Part shown: one piece after another, positions 1-10,826 of the stretch
Layout: every line of letters starts with the position of its first letter
Numbering within the stretch: position 1 is the first letter of the stretch
DNA from: Rhypophila decipiens
Taxonomy: Eukaryota > Ascomycota > Sordariomycetes > Sordariales > Naviculisporaceae
DNA: 64,000 nucleotides
NCBI GenBank assembly: GCA_033297075.1
Contig: MU858099.1
Location: 145,654 to 209,653 of the forward strand
Reading direction: 5' to 3'
Program-made: the position numbers and the translations under genes
The notes under the pieces: model-generated
What the model was told of the DNA's origin: nothing
Database searches by the model: none
Seen by the model: the letters and a program-made list of their open reading frames with translations, nothing else

Positions 1-3000
1 AACGTCGTTGTTCCCGCAGGTTGGGCCTCTTGGCGCAGCATCCTCGTCACCATCAGAGGCCTGCCTCGCTTTGCTACACCTCTCCACGTCAGAAACAACT
101 TCTACAGGTGTGGCAATATCATTTACATCGACGTTGACGACGATCGTCGAAACAGTCAACGAATGGCGCGGTTCCGCTTTGAGCCTCCGCCCAAAGACAT
201 AACTCCCTTCTGCGGCTTCTGTGACGTCGACATCGACGGACGGACACATAGAGTCAGGATCGACTACACAGCAGTCACCGACGATGGCAATTTTACAACT
301 CCACTGGGCAATGCCTGCCCTCCGTTTGAGGTGATCAATCCTGCTAGAGTTCGATTTGGCGTCCTCATTGAACCGACCAAGTTTCTGGCCTTGAAAGAAG
401 TTACATCTCTTGCGGCCCAGAACCCGGTGAAGTTGGTTGTCGATTTCAGGAAGAGGAAGTTCATGCTCGACTTCCCATTACGCCTCGCACCCACATCGGT
501 CAAGACTTATCGTGTTGACATCAAGTTTGATGCCATCAAAGACGTGCACCAAGTTCGTTGGGATGGAGGACTCGCTGTAGTCATCACAGTCCTTGACTCT
601 CCTCCTGTATGGGAGAAGAGGCGCGACGTCCACAACACATTCCTCAAGGACCGGATGACGTGGAATGAGAATGAGATGTGGCAGCGGACCACCCATATCG
701 GCAATTACCCGCAAGAACTGCGTACCGAGCCGCTATCTACCGATGGTGATGATTCCCAGATGATTGATCTCGGCCGTTGGACAACATATTCCATCGTGTT
801 TGACTGCGGGTCAGCATCAACGTGGACAGCAATTGAGGCCCACCTCCGGGACTGGAATATCAAGACCCAGTCCGATTCCTCTCTGACTATTGAGTTTCGA
901 GCTGACAGAAAGAAGGCTGACGTTTGGGCCATGCTCGATGACAATATTTCTTCAAGGGCTGGATCTTTGAATGAAGAGTTAGCTTTGGTTGGAGCGGCCG
1001 GTATCCACACTTCACTCCGATTCGACGTCCGGTATCAGTTGGAGGTTTGTATTTCGCACGGTATAATCAACGAGTATAGCATCGGCGCCGACTTAATCGA
1101 GAAACTCATCTATTTGACCGACAACCCGAAGTGGAGGGATGGTAAGGATCCGGACCGGGCCCGACTTGTCCTAGAATACGCCGCTGATCAAGGCAAGAGA
1201 ATCTGGCGTCCCATGGACTTGTTCTCTAACGATGCCGCTATGCGATACTTCCCATCGACCATGATTATACCAGAGTACTGCGCACTCATGCGCAAGGTCA
1301 TCGTCACGCCAACCAAGGTGTACTTCAAAACGCCTACGGTGGAGACAACAAACCGCGTCATTCGGCAATTCAAGCACGTAAGAGACAACTTCATTCGCCT
1401 CCAGTTCACCGACGAAGTCCTAGAGGGCCGCATCAACGGCTGTGAAGGGGACCGCCTCAATAACATCTTTCACAGGGCAATCCGGGTCGTCTCGGAGGGA
1501 ATACGTATGGGTTCATGGCACTGGAAGTTTCTTGCTTTTGGCAATTCACAGATTCGAGAGAATGGCGCCTTTTTCTTTTGCGAGCCCGAGGCCAATGAGC
1601 ATGGCGTGGTGACGCGCGACGAGATTCGAAAGTGGATGGGGTCGTTTGACCATATCGAATCGATTCCCAAATATGCTGCGAGGGTAGGCCAGTGCTTCTC
1701 TACCACTCGGCTCGTGCCAGGTATATTGGTTCCAACAATCGTCAAGATACCTGATATCGAGCGTCATGGATATTGCTTCACTGATGGTGTTGGAAAGATC
1801 TCGCCTCTGCTTGCCGAAATGATCGCTAGGGACTGGGACCTGGAAGAAGTGCCACCTGCAGTTCAGTTTCGAATGGGAGGATGTAAAGGCGTCTTGGTTA
1901 CATGGCCGGATATCAAAGCAACCGAGGTCCATATCCGCAAGTCGCAAGAGAAGTTCGAAGCTGTTTTCAACGGGCTGGAAGTCATCAAATGTGCCCAGTT
2001 CTCGTGCGCAACCCTGAACCGCCAAACCATCACCATTCTGTCCTGCCTGGGAGTTCCAGACCATGTCTTTGAGGACATGATGGCAGCGCAGGTTTCAAGC
2101 TACAATGAGGCCATGTCGAATAAAGAGCTGGCTGTCAAGCTTCTGGAGCAATGCGTTGATGAGAACCAGACGACACTCGCCATTGCCAAGATGTTGTCCA
2201 ACGGTTTCATGGGAACCCATGATCCGTTTGTGCAGACATGTCTCCAGCTGTGGAGATCATGGTCGATCAAGTCGCTGAAGGAGAAGGCCAGGCTTACTGT
2301 CAGCCAGGGTGCCTTCGTTCTTGGATGTGTGGATGAGACGGGAACCTTGCAAGGGCATTCGAAAAGCATCGAAGGCCAGGCAGAAATTGACATCAACAAG
2401 TTGCCCCAGATCTTTATCACGGTCCCGAAAGCCTGGGAAGTCCATGAGCCTCGAAACTACAGAGTAATCACTGGACTGTGCATTGTGGGACGAAACCCTT
2501 CCCTTCATCCGGGCGATATCCGGGTGGTCAATGCCGTCGACGTGCCCGCCCTTCACCACCTCAAGCCAGGTGTAGTGGCGTTCCCCAAGGTTGGGGATCG
2601 AGACATTCCAAGCATGTGCTCCGGAGGCGATTTGGATGGAGACGACTTCTTTGTCATCTGGGATCAGAACTTGATCCCTACAGAATGGGGTCATCCTCCA
2701 ATGAACTACGAGGCAGCTACTCCTGCCCAGGACAGGAGTGGTGAGAAGACAAAGGAAGAGGTGATGGCGTACTTTTTGGTACTCTACATGAAGCTGAACA
2801 ACCTTCCGCTCATCGCCCATGCACACCTGGCACAAGCAGACTTTGAAGTCGAGGGAGCAAAGCACCCCAAGTGCCTGAACCTTGCCAAGTTGCACTCGAC
2901 GGCTGTTGACTTTGTCAAGACAGGCATCCCGGCAAATTGGACTCGGAGCCTGGAACCGCGCAGATGGCCTCATTTCATGGAAAAGTCGCCCAAGAATTCC

Positions 3001-4332
3001 TACAAATCCATGAAGGCTCTCGGCAAGATTTATGACATGGTCAAGCATGAGAAGTGTGAGCTAAAGGGTGACTACGACCATCCATTCGACCAGCGTATCC
3101 TATCCAAGTTCGACCTCGGCGAGGACTTGCTTAAGAAGGCCAGACAGCTGAAGTCGCAGTATGACATTGCCATGCGCAGAATCATGGGCCAGCTCGAGAT
3201 TGGCAGTGAGTTTGAGGTCTGGACGACTTTTGTGCTGTCCCGGCCTCGGGTCGGCACTGCTTACAAGCTGCAGGAGAAGGTGGGACGCGAGTCGGCCGCG
3301 CTGAAGCAAACCTTTCGAGCGCTGTGCGTCCAGGCAGTAGGGGGTTCTCGGGACTACGACGTTCTTGCGCCCTTCGTCGCTGCCATGTATCGTGTTACCT
3401 GGGAGGAGCTTCGGATTGCTCTGCTAGAGGCGCGTCAGCCTCATATCGTCGGGCCAGACAGGATGATCAAGCCGAGGAAGATCACACCTCAGTCCATGCC
3501 TCTGATCAGTTTTCCCTGGTTGTTTGACACTGTTCTGGGAAATATCGCTGGCGGAGGGGATCCAACTCAGCGCCTTCATGTCTATCCCAACAAGATGAAG
3601 AGCGTCAAGCCGTTGCGCGGTGAAGCTGTTACTATCCTCGAGGACCAGCCGGAGGACCTGAGGATGGGCATCACGCGGACTGATGATGGCCAGGTCATTC
3701 ATCGCGGTGAGATCTTGCACTTGTTTCATCATGAGAAGGATGACGACGCTGTTGTTGGTGTTGTTGAGGGAGGTGGTGCTTCTGATGTCCCCGAGCAAAC
3801 ATCCCCACCAGTGTCGGAGAAGGAGGATAGCATTGGGGTATGGGAGTTGGACCCCCGCCTGACGGGTAGATCGACTTCAGGAGATGAGGACCAGAATGTG
3901 GGCGAAGCATCTGGTTCTGTTGTTCAGAACATCTCGACCCCCGAGGTGAAGGCAACGACGTTGCCTCCTCCTGATGATGTGGAGGAGCTGATCAGCTTTT
4001 ACACACCGTCGCCCAAGAAGCAGGTTGTAAAGACCGAGGAGGGAGGGGCAAGTGAAGATGACGCCAATACGTTGGTGGAGGAGTATCTTGATGTAGGCCC
4101 GGGGGGTGATCAAGCCATGAGAGTGGCTGAGCTGGATGAGAAGCCGGAGATTGTGTCCCCGCTGCTGGCTGTCCCTGCTCTAGAGCCGGCTGAGGTTGAG
4201 GTTCCATTGTCTGAGGAGGGTGATGATGCTGATTTGGGCTCGGACTTTGAGCCTGAGGGCGGGTATGAGGAGGTGGTTATCGAGAAGGAAATGTCGGCTT
4301 TGGAGAGACTGGCAAAGGTTCTGGGGGAGTGA
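1..4332 (+). CDS. RNA-dependent RNA polymerase, SAD-1/RRP-3 type, 5' end cut by window edge
   Basis: This cellular RdRP makes double-stranded RNA for RNA silencing (quelling or meiotic silencing). The frame is open from base 1. An intron acceptor may lie at bases 14-19, and the first in-frame ATG at 163 is internal because coding-like sequence (VTIRGLPRF, then NNFYRCGNIIYIDVDDD) precedes it. That RRM-like N-terminus ending in RFRFEPPPK favours the SAD-1/RRP-3 class over QDE-1. Counting from the ATG at 163, GYCFTDGVGKISP lies near residue 535. The catalytic loop CSGGDLDGDDFFVIWD has its DLDGD at residues 823-827, with all three Asp present. The last 200 or so residues are acidic and low in complexity, and look disordered. 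No intron interrupts the visible 4.3 kb. The gene converges on the dioxygenase gene downstream. The family call is secure; the subclass is inferred. Confidence 0.93.
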   Translation, partial: NVVVPAGWASWRSILVTIRGLPRFATPLHVRNNFYRCGNIIYIDVDDDRRNSQRMARFRFEPPPKDITPFCGFCDVDIDGRTHRVRIDYTAVTDDGNFTTPLGNACPPFEVINPARVRFGVLIEPTKFLALKEVTSLAAQNPVKLVVDFRKRKFMLDFPLRLAPTSVKTYRVDIKFDAIKDVHQVRWDGGLAVVITVLDSPPVWEKRRDVHNTFLKDRMTWNENEMWQRTTHIGNYPQELRTEPLSTDGDDSQMIDLGRWTTYSIVFDCGSASTWTAIEAHLRDWNIKTQSDSSLTIEFRADRKKADVWAMLDDNISSRAGSLNEELALVGAAGIHTSLRFDVRYQLEVCISHGIINEYSIGADLIEKLIYLTDNPKWRDGKDPDRARLVLEYAADQGKRIWRPMDLFSNDAAMRYFPSTMIIPEYCALMRKVIVTPTKVYFKTPTVETTNRVIRQFKHVRDNFIRLQFTDEVLEGRINGCEGDRLNNIFHRAIRVVSEGIRMGSWHWKFLAFGNSQIRENGAFFFCEPEANEHGVVTRDEIRKWMGSFDHIESIPKYAARVGQCFSTTRLVPGILVPTIVKIPDIERHGYCFTDGVGKISPLLAEMIARDWDLEEVPPAVQFRMGGCKGVLVTWPDIKATEVHIRKSQEKFEAVFNGLEVIKCAQFSCATLNRQTITILSCLGVPDHVFEDMMAAQVSSYNEAMSNKELAVKLLEQCVDENQTTLAIAKMLSNGFMGTHDPFVQTCLQLWRSWSIKSLKEKARLTVSQGAFVLGCVDETGTLQGHSKSIEGQAEIDINKLPQIFITVPKAWEVHEPRNYRVITGLCIVGRNPSLHPGDIRVVNAVDVPALHHLKPGVVAFPKVGDRDIPSMCSGGDLDGDDFFVIWDQNLIPTEWGHPPMNYEAATPAQDRSGEKTKEEVMAYFLVLYMKLNNLPLIAHAHLAQADFEVEGAKHPKCLNLAKLHSTAVDFVKTGIPANWTRSLEPRRWPHFMEKSPKNSYKSMKALGKIYDMVKHEKCELKGDYDHPFDQRILSKFDLGEDLLKKARQLKSQYDIAMRRIMGQLEIGSEFEVWTTFVLSRPRVGTAYKLQEKVGRESAALKQTFRALCVQAVGGSRDYDVLAPFVAAMYRVTWEELRIALLEARQPHIVGPDRMIKPRKITPQSMPLISFPWLFDTVLGNIAGGGDPTQRLHVYPNKMKSVKPLRGEAVTILEDQPEDLRMGITRTDDGQVIHRGEILHLFHHEKDDDAVVGVVEGGGASDVPEQTSPPVSEKEDSIGVWELDPRLTGRSTSGDEDQNVGEASGSVVQNISTPEVKATTLPPPDDVEELISFYTPSPKKQVVKTEEGGASEDDANTLVEEYLDVGPGGDQAMRVAELDEKPEIVSPLLAVPALEPAEVEVPLSEEGDDADLGSDFEPEGGYEEVVIEKEMSALERLAKVLGE

Positions 4333-4726
4333 CGGGGTATTTATTGTGAATCGAAGGATAAAGTATTGTAACAGGTTATTTTTTCTGGGAGGCTTGAAAA
4401 AAGGGGGAAAAAAGAGAAAAAATAGGTAGTGGAGTTGGCTGTGTTGGTTTTGGCTGCGATGAGTTGAGCATTAATTAAAAGGGGTTATGAGCTTGATAGC
4501 TACTAGTTCTAGTACTAGGTAGTAGTCGGTATGGAACAATACAATTGCGTTGCATTAACCTTTTTACTTCTGACTTGTGTTTACTTTTCGTGTATATGCG
4601 TTGTGTATTAATTTATTATATGATGTGGTGAACAAACAAGTTCCTGGTGGTTGTTATGTTGACGATACCGCACTTGCTGACGTTCTGCCCACGGATTCAT
4701 GCTAGTAATTAACTACTTCTATATGT
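4333..4726. other. Convergent 3' intergenic region
   Basis: This stretch of about 390 bp separates the stops of the RdRP gene (plus strand) and the dioxygenase gene (minus strand). It is AT-rich and must hold both 3' ends. No further gene is seen. Confidence 0.6.
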
Positions 4727-6257
4727 TTATCGTTTTATGCACAAATCGGTCCGCAGTATCCATTTCTCTCCGGCGAGGACCTCTCTTCCTTCGTGCTATA
4801 AAATTATCAAGTCAGATTTATATCACATTGTACCATACTTGGGTAGGCACCCCTGTACTCCGGGTGTGTCTTCATGTGAAAGTGAAACAAAACATACCAA
4901 CATGCAATCATCCCCGTGCTTGTGCAAAAGAAGCATGCCCGTGTCAGGACTGACGGCGATTTCCTCCTTGGCGGAGCGTCTGTCGTGGGGGTAAAAGACC
5001 GTCTCTCCGCCGACGCAGCCTTCGGCTGAGGAGGTTAGGTAGAGGAGTAGCGTCCATGTGGTTTTGCCTTGTTGCTGCTGGCTTTGACCTCCTTCCTCTG
5101 GTGGAGTAGTCACTGTGACGTTGTTGGAGTCGTCATCTGTTTTGTGCAACATGTTTTTCGTCAGTTGGTTGTCAACTCCATGTCAATGTTGATGTTGCTC
5201 TTGCTTGGGAAGTTGGGAGGAGGAACCGTATTCAATCATGTCTATAAAAAGCATGTTTCTCAAAACGTCCACCGTGTGTTTAGGAAGGAATTAGAAGAAA
5301 GAAAGAGCATGGATCGTAAGCATGCTGTAACGATTTTGGCACTGGTGAATCTGCCACCGTGGATTGTTTGAACACTCGTTCAAGCTTGATATTGCGATTT
5401 GAAAGAGGTTGAGATGTTTGGTGGTCTGGTATTCGAGGCGCTGTCCCCGTCCTCGTTTTCGGAAAATACGGCCTCTGCTACGTCCTCTGGCTGGTGTGGT
5501 AGCGTCTAGACAAGGACCCAGGGAACAGGTCAATCCGGATGGCTTGCGGAAGTGAAAAGGGGGAGCACTTGCAGGGGGCTTTCCTTTTGATGAGTGACAA
5601 ATGCACCTTTTGCAGATGAACTGCCCTTTTTAATACCAGCTGAGGAGAAGTGGAACAAAATGAATGAATGAGATGACGAAGGAGGCGCAAAAACCCACAG
5701 TGAGCATCGAAGAAATGGCCTTTGAGATAGCGGTAGACTCGAATATTGGGATTGAGGCCAATGAGTTCTCCACCCCTTTATGATTTCCAATATCATCCAG
5801 TCAGCTAGCTGGCTTTTGACGTTCTTGTTCTCTGAATGACTTGTGGAAACGGAGGGGAAAAGAAACGAGAAGAAACAGACCAAAGGCTTGACATGTCGGT
5901 CTGGGTCAAGGCATCTTTCAGACCTGTCTCAGTCCACAGTCGGTGGGCGAATGTAGGGTCCTCGACTTGGAAGCGGTCGTTGACCCGCAGCGCCATGCCA
6001 CGCTTTGGCTTCCCCGGGGTGGTGGTGAGTGGGAGGGTCTTGAGAAAAGAAACGTAATCTCTGCACAGGGAGCGTGGGAAAAAGGACCTCAGCACCACGA
6101 CCTTGTCCTTGACGACTGTCTCGAGTTCGAGGTCAGCCACTGGGAGCGGTGGCTTGAAGGGCGGCCAGGAGGGTGTAGTAGTAGTGCTGGTGCTGGCGGC
6201 AGCAGTTCGAGCAGGAGGCTGCGGTGCCGGCGTCGTCTTTGCTTTTCCCTTGGCCAT
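4727..6257 (-). CDS. Prolyl 4-hydroxylase-like 2-oxoglutarate/Fe(II) dioxygenase
   Basis: This is a 253-aa 2OG/Fe(II) oxygenase in four minus-strand exons: 6257-5881, 5775-5699, 5136-4898 and 4795-4727. The junctions restore SSLW|GGELIGLNPNI, FFDAH|YDDSNNV and DDCML|HEGREV, and the frame closes on TAA. Iron ligands are His151 and Asp153 (HYD) and His232. Lys242 (GEKW) is placed to bind 2-oxoglutarate. The N-terminus is basic, then Pro/Ala/Thr-rich, with no signal peptide, so a cytosolic or nuclear enzyme is more likely than an ER collagen-type hydroxylase. The ATG at 6257 was chosen over one at 6314 because conserved sequence starts downstream of both. Intron 2 is 562 bp, far longer than its neighbours. 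The distal His opens the last, 69-nt exon, so mis-splicing of intron 3 would kill activity. The substrate is unknown. Confidence 0.85.
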
Positions 6258-7156
6258 TCTGTCGGGTCCTGGGCTCCGGTATTGTGTCCGAGTGGAGGAA
6301 AGATCCAGTTCCAAAAGAGCTTGATATTCTCGTTGTTGTCCTTCTCAGGCCAGGACAATTCGTCCGACTGGCTGCAGGAGCGAGTCGAGGGATCCAACTC
6401 AGAAGAATGGTCGTGATTTGTAATATTACAGCGGTGATCAGTCACTGTAGTCCACCTGCAAGAATATGACAAGTCAATAATAAGAAAATGTTTGCCCACG
6501 TTCTCTTGCAGGCGTTTGATAGAGAATCGACAATGCAGCGATGGGAGGGAATGCGTCTTTGGGATCGCAGCCAATGCAGCCAATCTCCTTTCCGGTATCC
6601 GTATGAGTGCCCCATTTTTCTCGACGACTGTGCTGATTGGTTATACTCTTTACCAGAACCTCGATGCTGTTTGTTTCTTTTTCTTCCTCATTTCTGTTCC
6701 AGAAACCCGATAATCTTGTTAACAATCAGCCAGACTATTGTCGAGAATACAGTGTTTTGCAAACAATAGTTCTACCATTTGTTCGGTCAGAAAACGGAAG
6801 ACCACCGGTGCTGGAAACGGAATTCTAGCATCGCAGTAACGTACCGGGACCCGGGCATTAGCCCCATAAATGCATCTCCCCGCAAATGGACTAAAGTTTA
6901 GCGCGCTTCCCGGACGATCGTCCCTTGTCTGACAGGGGCCAAGCTCCTATCGATAACAGACTTGTTGACGTGCATTTCGTAATTTTTGGTGTATTCATCG
7001 GTCAACACTCGGTTCTCGGAGCGGGCTTTAAACCATCATCACGTCCAACCCAACACCCACTGTGCTGCCGCGTCTCTTGTTTTCTTCCTGGGATTCTGAT
7101 CAACGGGCTTCCCTCCATTTCGACACCAAATTCCTTTCCATCCTCCGTCCCTTGCC
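6258..7156. promoter_or_regulatory. Divergent intergenic region between the dioxygenase and AIM11
   Basis: These 899 bp must hold both promoters of two divergently transcribed genes. Short ORFs on both strands show no protein-like composition. No specific element can be assigned. Confidence 0.5.
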
Positions 7157-7858
7157 ATGGGGCTCTTTTCATTATGGGGCTCCAAGGAGCCGACGACGCC
7201 AGCAGCGGCGCCAGTGCAACAAGCACAAGCACAAGCACAAGCACCAACCTCAGCACCTGCGCAAGCAACCGGACCGAGCTACTCTAGCCCCCCTGTCGCG
7301 ACGACCGTTCTGCCCACCGATCCTCAAACTCCCGTGACCGCGTGGGCATCGAAACTCGACGGCGAATCGCCCCCATATCCCCCGATCTTCTCTGCGAGGT
7401 CGCTGAAGCAGCTCGGGTTCTTTTTTGGTGGCGCCGGGTTTTTGATATTAACGACGGTCACCGCTCGACGTTCGGCCATCCGACACGCGAAGCTCTCCCA
7501 GCTCAAGTTCTTTCAACCCACCCACAACGGAGCCAGGCATGGACAGGCCATCAAGCCGGGTGAAAAGGATCCTATGATTGCCTTCGAGGCACTGAAACTG
7601 GCTACGCTGGGAACGATAAGTTTCGGCATCATGACTGTCGGTGGAATCTCTTGGGCGTTTGACATCGCAAGCCTCCCAGAGCTCCAGGTCAAGGCACGAC
7701 GCAGCATGTATGGAAGACAGGGCAAGGTGGACGAGGACGCTGAGAAGGAAGTCGCAGAATGGCTGGTCAAGATGCTGGGACCTCAAGCTATTCAAGCAGC
7801 TACGGAACCTGCTACGGAACCTTCTCCAGAGAACCCGGAGGAATCCAGGAAGACCTGA
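7157..7858 (+). CDS. AIM11: Aim11-like mitochondrial membrane protein
   Basis: This single-exon gene encodes 233 aa. The N-terminal 60 residues are Ala/Gln/Thr-rich and low in complexity. They are followed by a conserved core: a hydrophobic helix around residues 75-95 (LGFFFGGAGFLILTTVTARR), a basic stretch with RRSAIRHAKLSQLKFFQP, and a second hydrophobic helix near residues 148-168 (LATLGTISFGIMTVGGISWA). Two helices with a basic connection are typical of the Aim11 (altered inheritance of mitochondria) family, whose molecular role is poorly defined. The start sits in good context (GCCATGG). The C-terminal tail is Glu/Pro-rich. The family assignment rests on recalled resemblance, so confidence is moderate. 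Confidence 0.7.
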   Translation: MGLFSLWGSKEPTTPAAAPVQQAQAQAQAPTSAPAQATGPSYSSPPVATTVLPTDPQTPVTAWASKLDGESPPYPPIFSARSLKQLGFFFGGAGFLILTTVTARRSAIRHAKLSQLKFFQPTHNGARHGQAIKPGEKDPMIAFEALKLATLGTISFGIMTVGGISWAFDIASLPELQVKARRSMYGRQGKVDEDAEKEVAEWLVKMLGPQAIQAATEPATEPSPENPEESRKT

Positions 7859-8925
7859 TCTGAGACATGTACCGCATCGCCCTTATTTTCTCTCAACATG
7901 TGGCTGGATATCTTTGCACTCTGTGGGAGCACTTTATCCAGCTAGTGCCAGTATGGTGCATCTTGGTGCTTCCATCCTTGACTATCTCGCGCTTGAAAAT
8001 TATGCTTCCTGCTCACAAGGGACTTTTTGCGCATGGCTTGCCATCAATCAGCCTAGCTGTCTTGTACACAACTCTACTCTATTAATGAACTCGGTAACCA
8101 TATACCCGCAGCTGGGAGCTGGTGGCGTTTGGCCACTGAGCCACCCATGTACACAACCCCGTCGACTATAGTCTAGAAACACGGAACACGGGCTGGAAGA
8201 CCCGACACGACTGGTGGAAAGCCGTTCCATGAACCATTGTATCAACACCATGCAGGTGGCGCCGGCTTCCAGCCCATATACACATATACACAACCCGCAT
8301 ATCATATATTTTGTTCTAGCCTCCTCGAAAAATTCGTCTGAGTTTCTGCATGTGTTGGTGGCTGCTGTTCACCGTCCGCATTAGGTATGGATTCACTTGT
8401 GTTCTGCCCACCCGGACGGTCATTGGTGTTGTTGGTCCATCCCTTTCTCCTTTTGGTCCCCAACGTGCCAATCAAAGCTGCTGTGATGCCGTGCTAGCGA
8501 AACCGAAGCTGCAGGAGACATGATACGGACTCGTGTTGCTGCTCTCTTCGGTGAAAGCATGGCTTTCTGACAAGCCTCATCGGTCCTGACTGCACCGGTG
8601 TCCAAGGGTGCTGGTACTGGGTGTTATAAAGTTGCCTATATCCAGAGAGTGTCTCTTGTAGACAAGTTGTCTCCCCTTCAACCTTCTCATGACAACTCTT
8701 TCTCTGTCCTTCCGGTGCTTCTTTTCTGATAGTATCAAGTCTTCTTGGTGTCCACGCCATCCGGGCATCACACTACTGCCGTACCATCTACACAACATCT
8801 GTTCTAGACTTGCTTCCAAATAGCAACTCTAATCACATGTGAGATTTATAGACCTCTCACAAAACTCTGATAGGACTAACAACTCGTCAAGACTCCGCGC
8901 TCGCTACCCCCACGACCATAAAACC
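7859..8925. other. Intergenic, no gene seen
   Basis: This 1.07-kb stretch separates two plus-strand genes. Short ORFs on both strands lack conserved motifs or splice-joined extensions. It probably contains the AIM11 3' UTR and the promoter of the following gene. Confidence 0.5.
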
Positions 8926-9973
8926 ATGGACAAATTCACCATCACCGTCTTCCGCTACCAATACCGGAACCCTCGGGGCAAAGTGCCCTGTGCCTATCTC
9001 GAGTCAACCCAGAATATGACAGAGACGGGCAGAACACCGCCGAGAATCGTGGCGCGCGAAGTGGGCGGGTCAAACGATAACCACGTCCAATGGGTCTCGG
9101 TCGACAAGATTATTCCCATTGCAGACGACGACGACGACGACAACGGCAAAAGGGGGGCACTATCATTCCGCGGGACCTCTCTCGTCCACGGCGTGATCAG
9201 ACATGCTAGCTGGCAGCACGACGTCGGTGACAAGATCTGGTTGAGAAGCGATATGCCACTGTTCAAAGGACGCAAGGCCGTTCCGATTGTGAACTTGACA
9301 CAGGGGAGGAGTGCCGAGGCTTAGTAAAGCTGCCTGCCCCAAAACTGGAACATATTACAGCTAACACACTCTAATAATTAGCATCCGAGATATAGACTGG
9401 ATCCCCCAGAAGCGCCAGAAAACAGGAGGCGGCTCCTTACTCTTGACCATTGCAGGCCCCAAGTTCCCATATTACTCGCCATCATTGGGCCCTCACCGCA
9501 TGGCCATCGTTGTTGATGGGGTGAAACAGGTTCACTCCCCGTTGCCCATCTACACTCCACGACCATCACCCGTGACCACCACTGCTCAGGGGCTATCATC
9601 ACAACCCACAGCAGCAGCAGCAGCAGCAGCAGCACAGAACGAAGACCTAGAAACGGAAACGGAAACAGAACTAGAGCGAATCGACCGGGAACGCGCCAGA
9701 CTAGACAATAGTGAAGATCATTACGCCTTTAAGATTATCACCGTGGAGGAGTTGGAACGGGACTTTGAGACCATCGCGGGGATTGTGGAAGTAGTATCCG
9801 TACCTGCGTTTGTCACTGCTGCTAGTACTAAGACGAAGAAGGCTCGTCGACGACGTATACATGTAGTAGAACTACGAGACGACGGACATGGAGATAATTA
9901 TGAAGAAGAAGAAGAAGTAAGAGAGCGAATTGTAGAGGGTCTTGTGGATGTTTTTTCGAAAATTGGAGAATGA
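8926..9973 (+). CDS. Hypothetical fungal protein, 329 aa
   Basis: Two exons, 8926-9323 and 9382-9973, are joined across a 58-bp intron with donor GTAAAG, a GCTAAC branch site and acceptor TAG. The junction rebuilds a Tyr codon (SAEA|Y|IRDIDWIPQ), so the TAG seen in the unspliced reading is intronic. The ATG at 8926 has context ACCATGG and is preferred over an upstream in-frame ATG at 8839. No known domain is recognised. Visible features are a beta-rich N-terminal half with a run of six Asp around residues 68-73, an eight-Ala run encoded by a CAG/GCA microsatellite (9609-9632), a basic patch (KTKKARRRR) and an acidic Glu run near the C-terminus. No signal peptide or membrane helix is seen. A nuclear role is possible from the basic patch but is a guess. 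Confidence 0.75.
9609..9632. repeat. (CAG)8 trinucleotide microsatellite
   Basis: Eight CAG units lie within exon 2 of the 329-aa hypothetical gene. They are read in the GCA frame as an alanine run, and the tract length is likely to vary between strains. Confidence 0.9.
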
Positions 9974-10826
9974 ATAATTCAGGTCTGGACTGGGATTACT
10001 AAATGTAGATTCAACTGCTGCCCAACAACAAGAGAGGGGGGGTTGTTAGGTTTCTGGCTGGTAGATGTGAGAAGGAATTGATAACATGGAAGCTGCCGGG
10101 TCTGGATTACGGCTGAACTCGGCTTTGTCAAACAGAATTGATTCTTCAGATTTGGTCCTTATTGAGGTTGGTCTGATGATGCTCGTCACTCAATATCCTT
10201 TGGTTTCTGGATAAGTCTCAGTGCTATTTTTAGTCTTAGGCCAAAGGAAGAGAGCATTGGCATCGAACCGACGGACTGTTTATGTGCTCTTCACTCCCAT
10301 CACGCCGGTTTGCTAATTAATAATTAATAGCTGGGTTCTGCGGACTAGATGATACTTACCTTGGTTCATGTTGGAAGGAGCTTTTCGTCCGTCTAGGCCT
10401 TTGTTACCTACTATGAAGTGTCAGCAAAGTGTCAGCAAAGTGTCTCTAGTATCGGAGAGTCGGGATTTTAAAACCAGAACCGGATAATGGGATGACCAAG
10501 AGAATCGGATGAGATGTGATGGCAAGAGTAATGTCTGATTCGTCTATACAGTTGAGATTGAATATATAAACTGAAGATAAAAACAGTCCGAAACTCTAAA
10601 AACTAGCCGGAGGATATCTTGCACTCGACACTCTCGGAATTTGTCACAGAGCCAGCCAGCTATGTGAATAAAAACCTAAATGTGGTGGTCAAAGAATCCA
10701 GTCCAATGTAATGAGATCCCGATCCAAGGCTTTCAAGAAGTATGCTGCTGCTTTCTTAATCCATGATTTATTTCATCCGTCCCTTCATTATCATCAAGGT
10801 GTCCCAAAAAGTGTCTTGTAATTACC
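9974..10826. other. Convergent intergenic region with a short tandem repeat
   Basis: These 853 bp lie between two convergent genes. The only structure noted is an 11-bp direct repeat, 2.6 copies of AAGTGTCAGCA at 10416-10444. No coding sequence is supported. Confidence 0.5.

Noticed and set aside
2257..3048. 263-aa minus-strand ORF inside the RdRP gene
   Set aside because: It lies fully opposite the conserved RdRP catalytic region; the minus frame is a shadow with no motif of its own.
6089..6583. 164-aa minus-strand ORF overlapping the dioxygenase start
   Set aside because: It is in a different frame from the conserved dioxygenase N-terminus and shows no domain.
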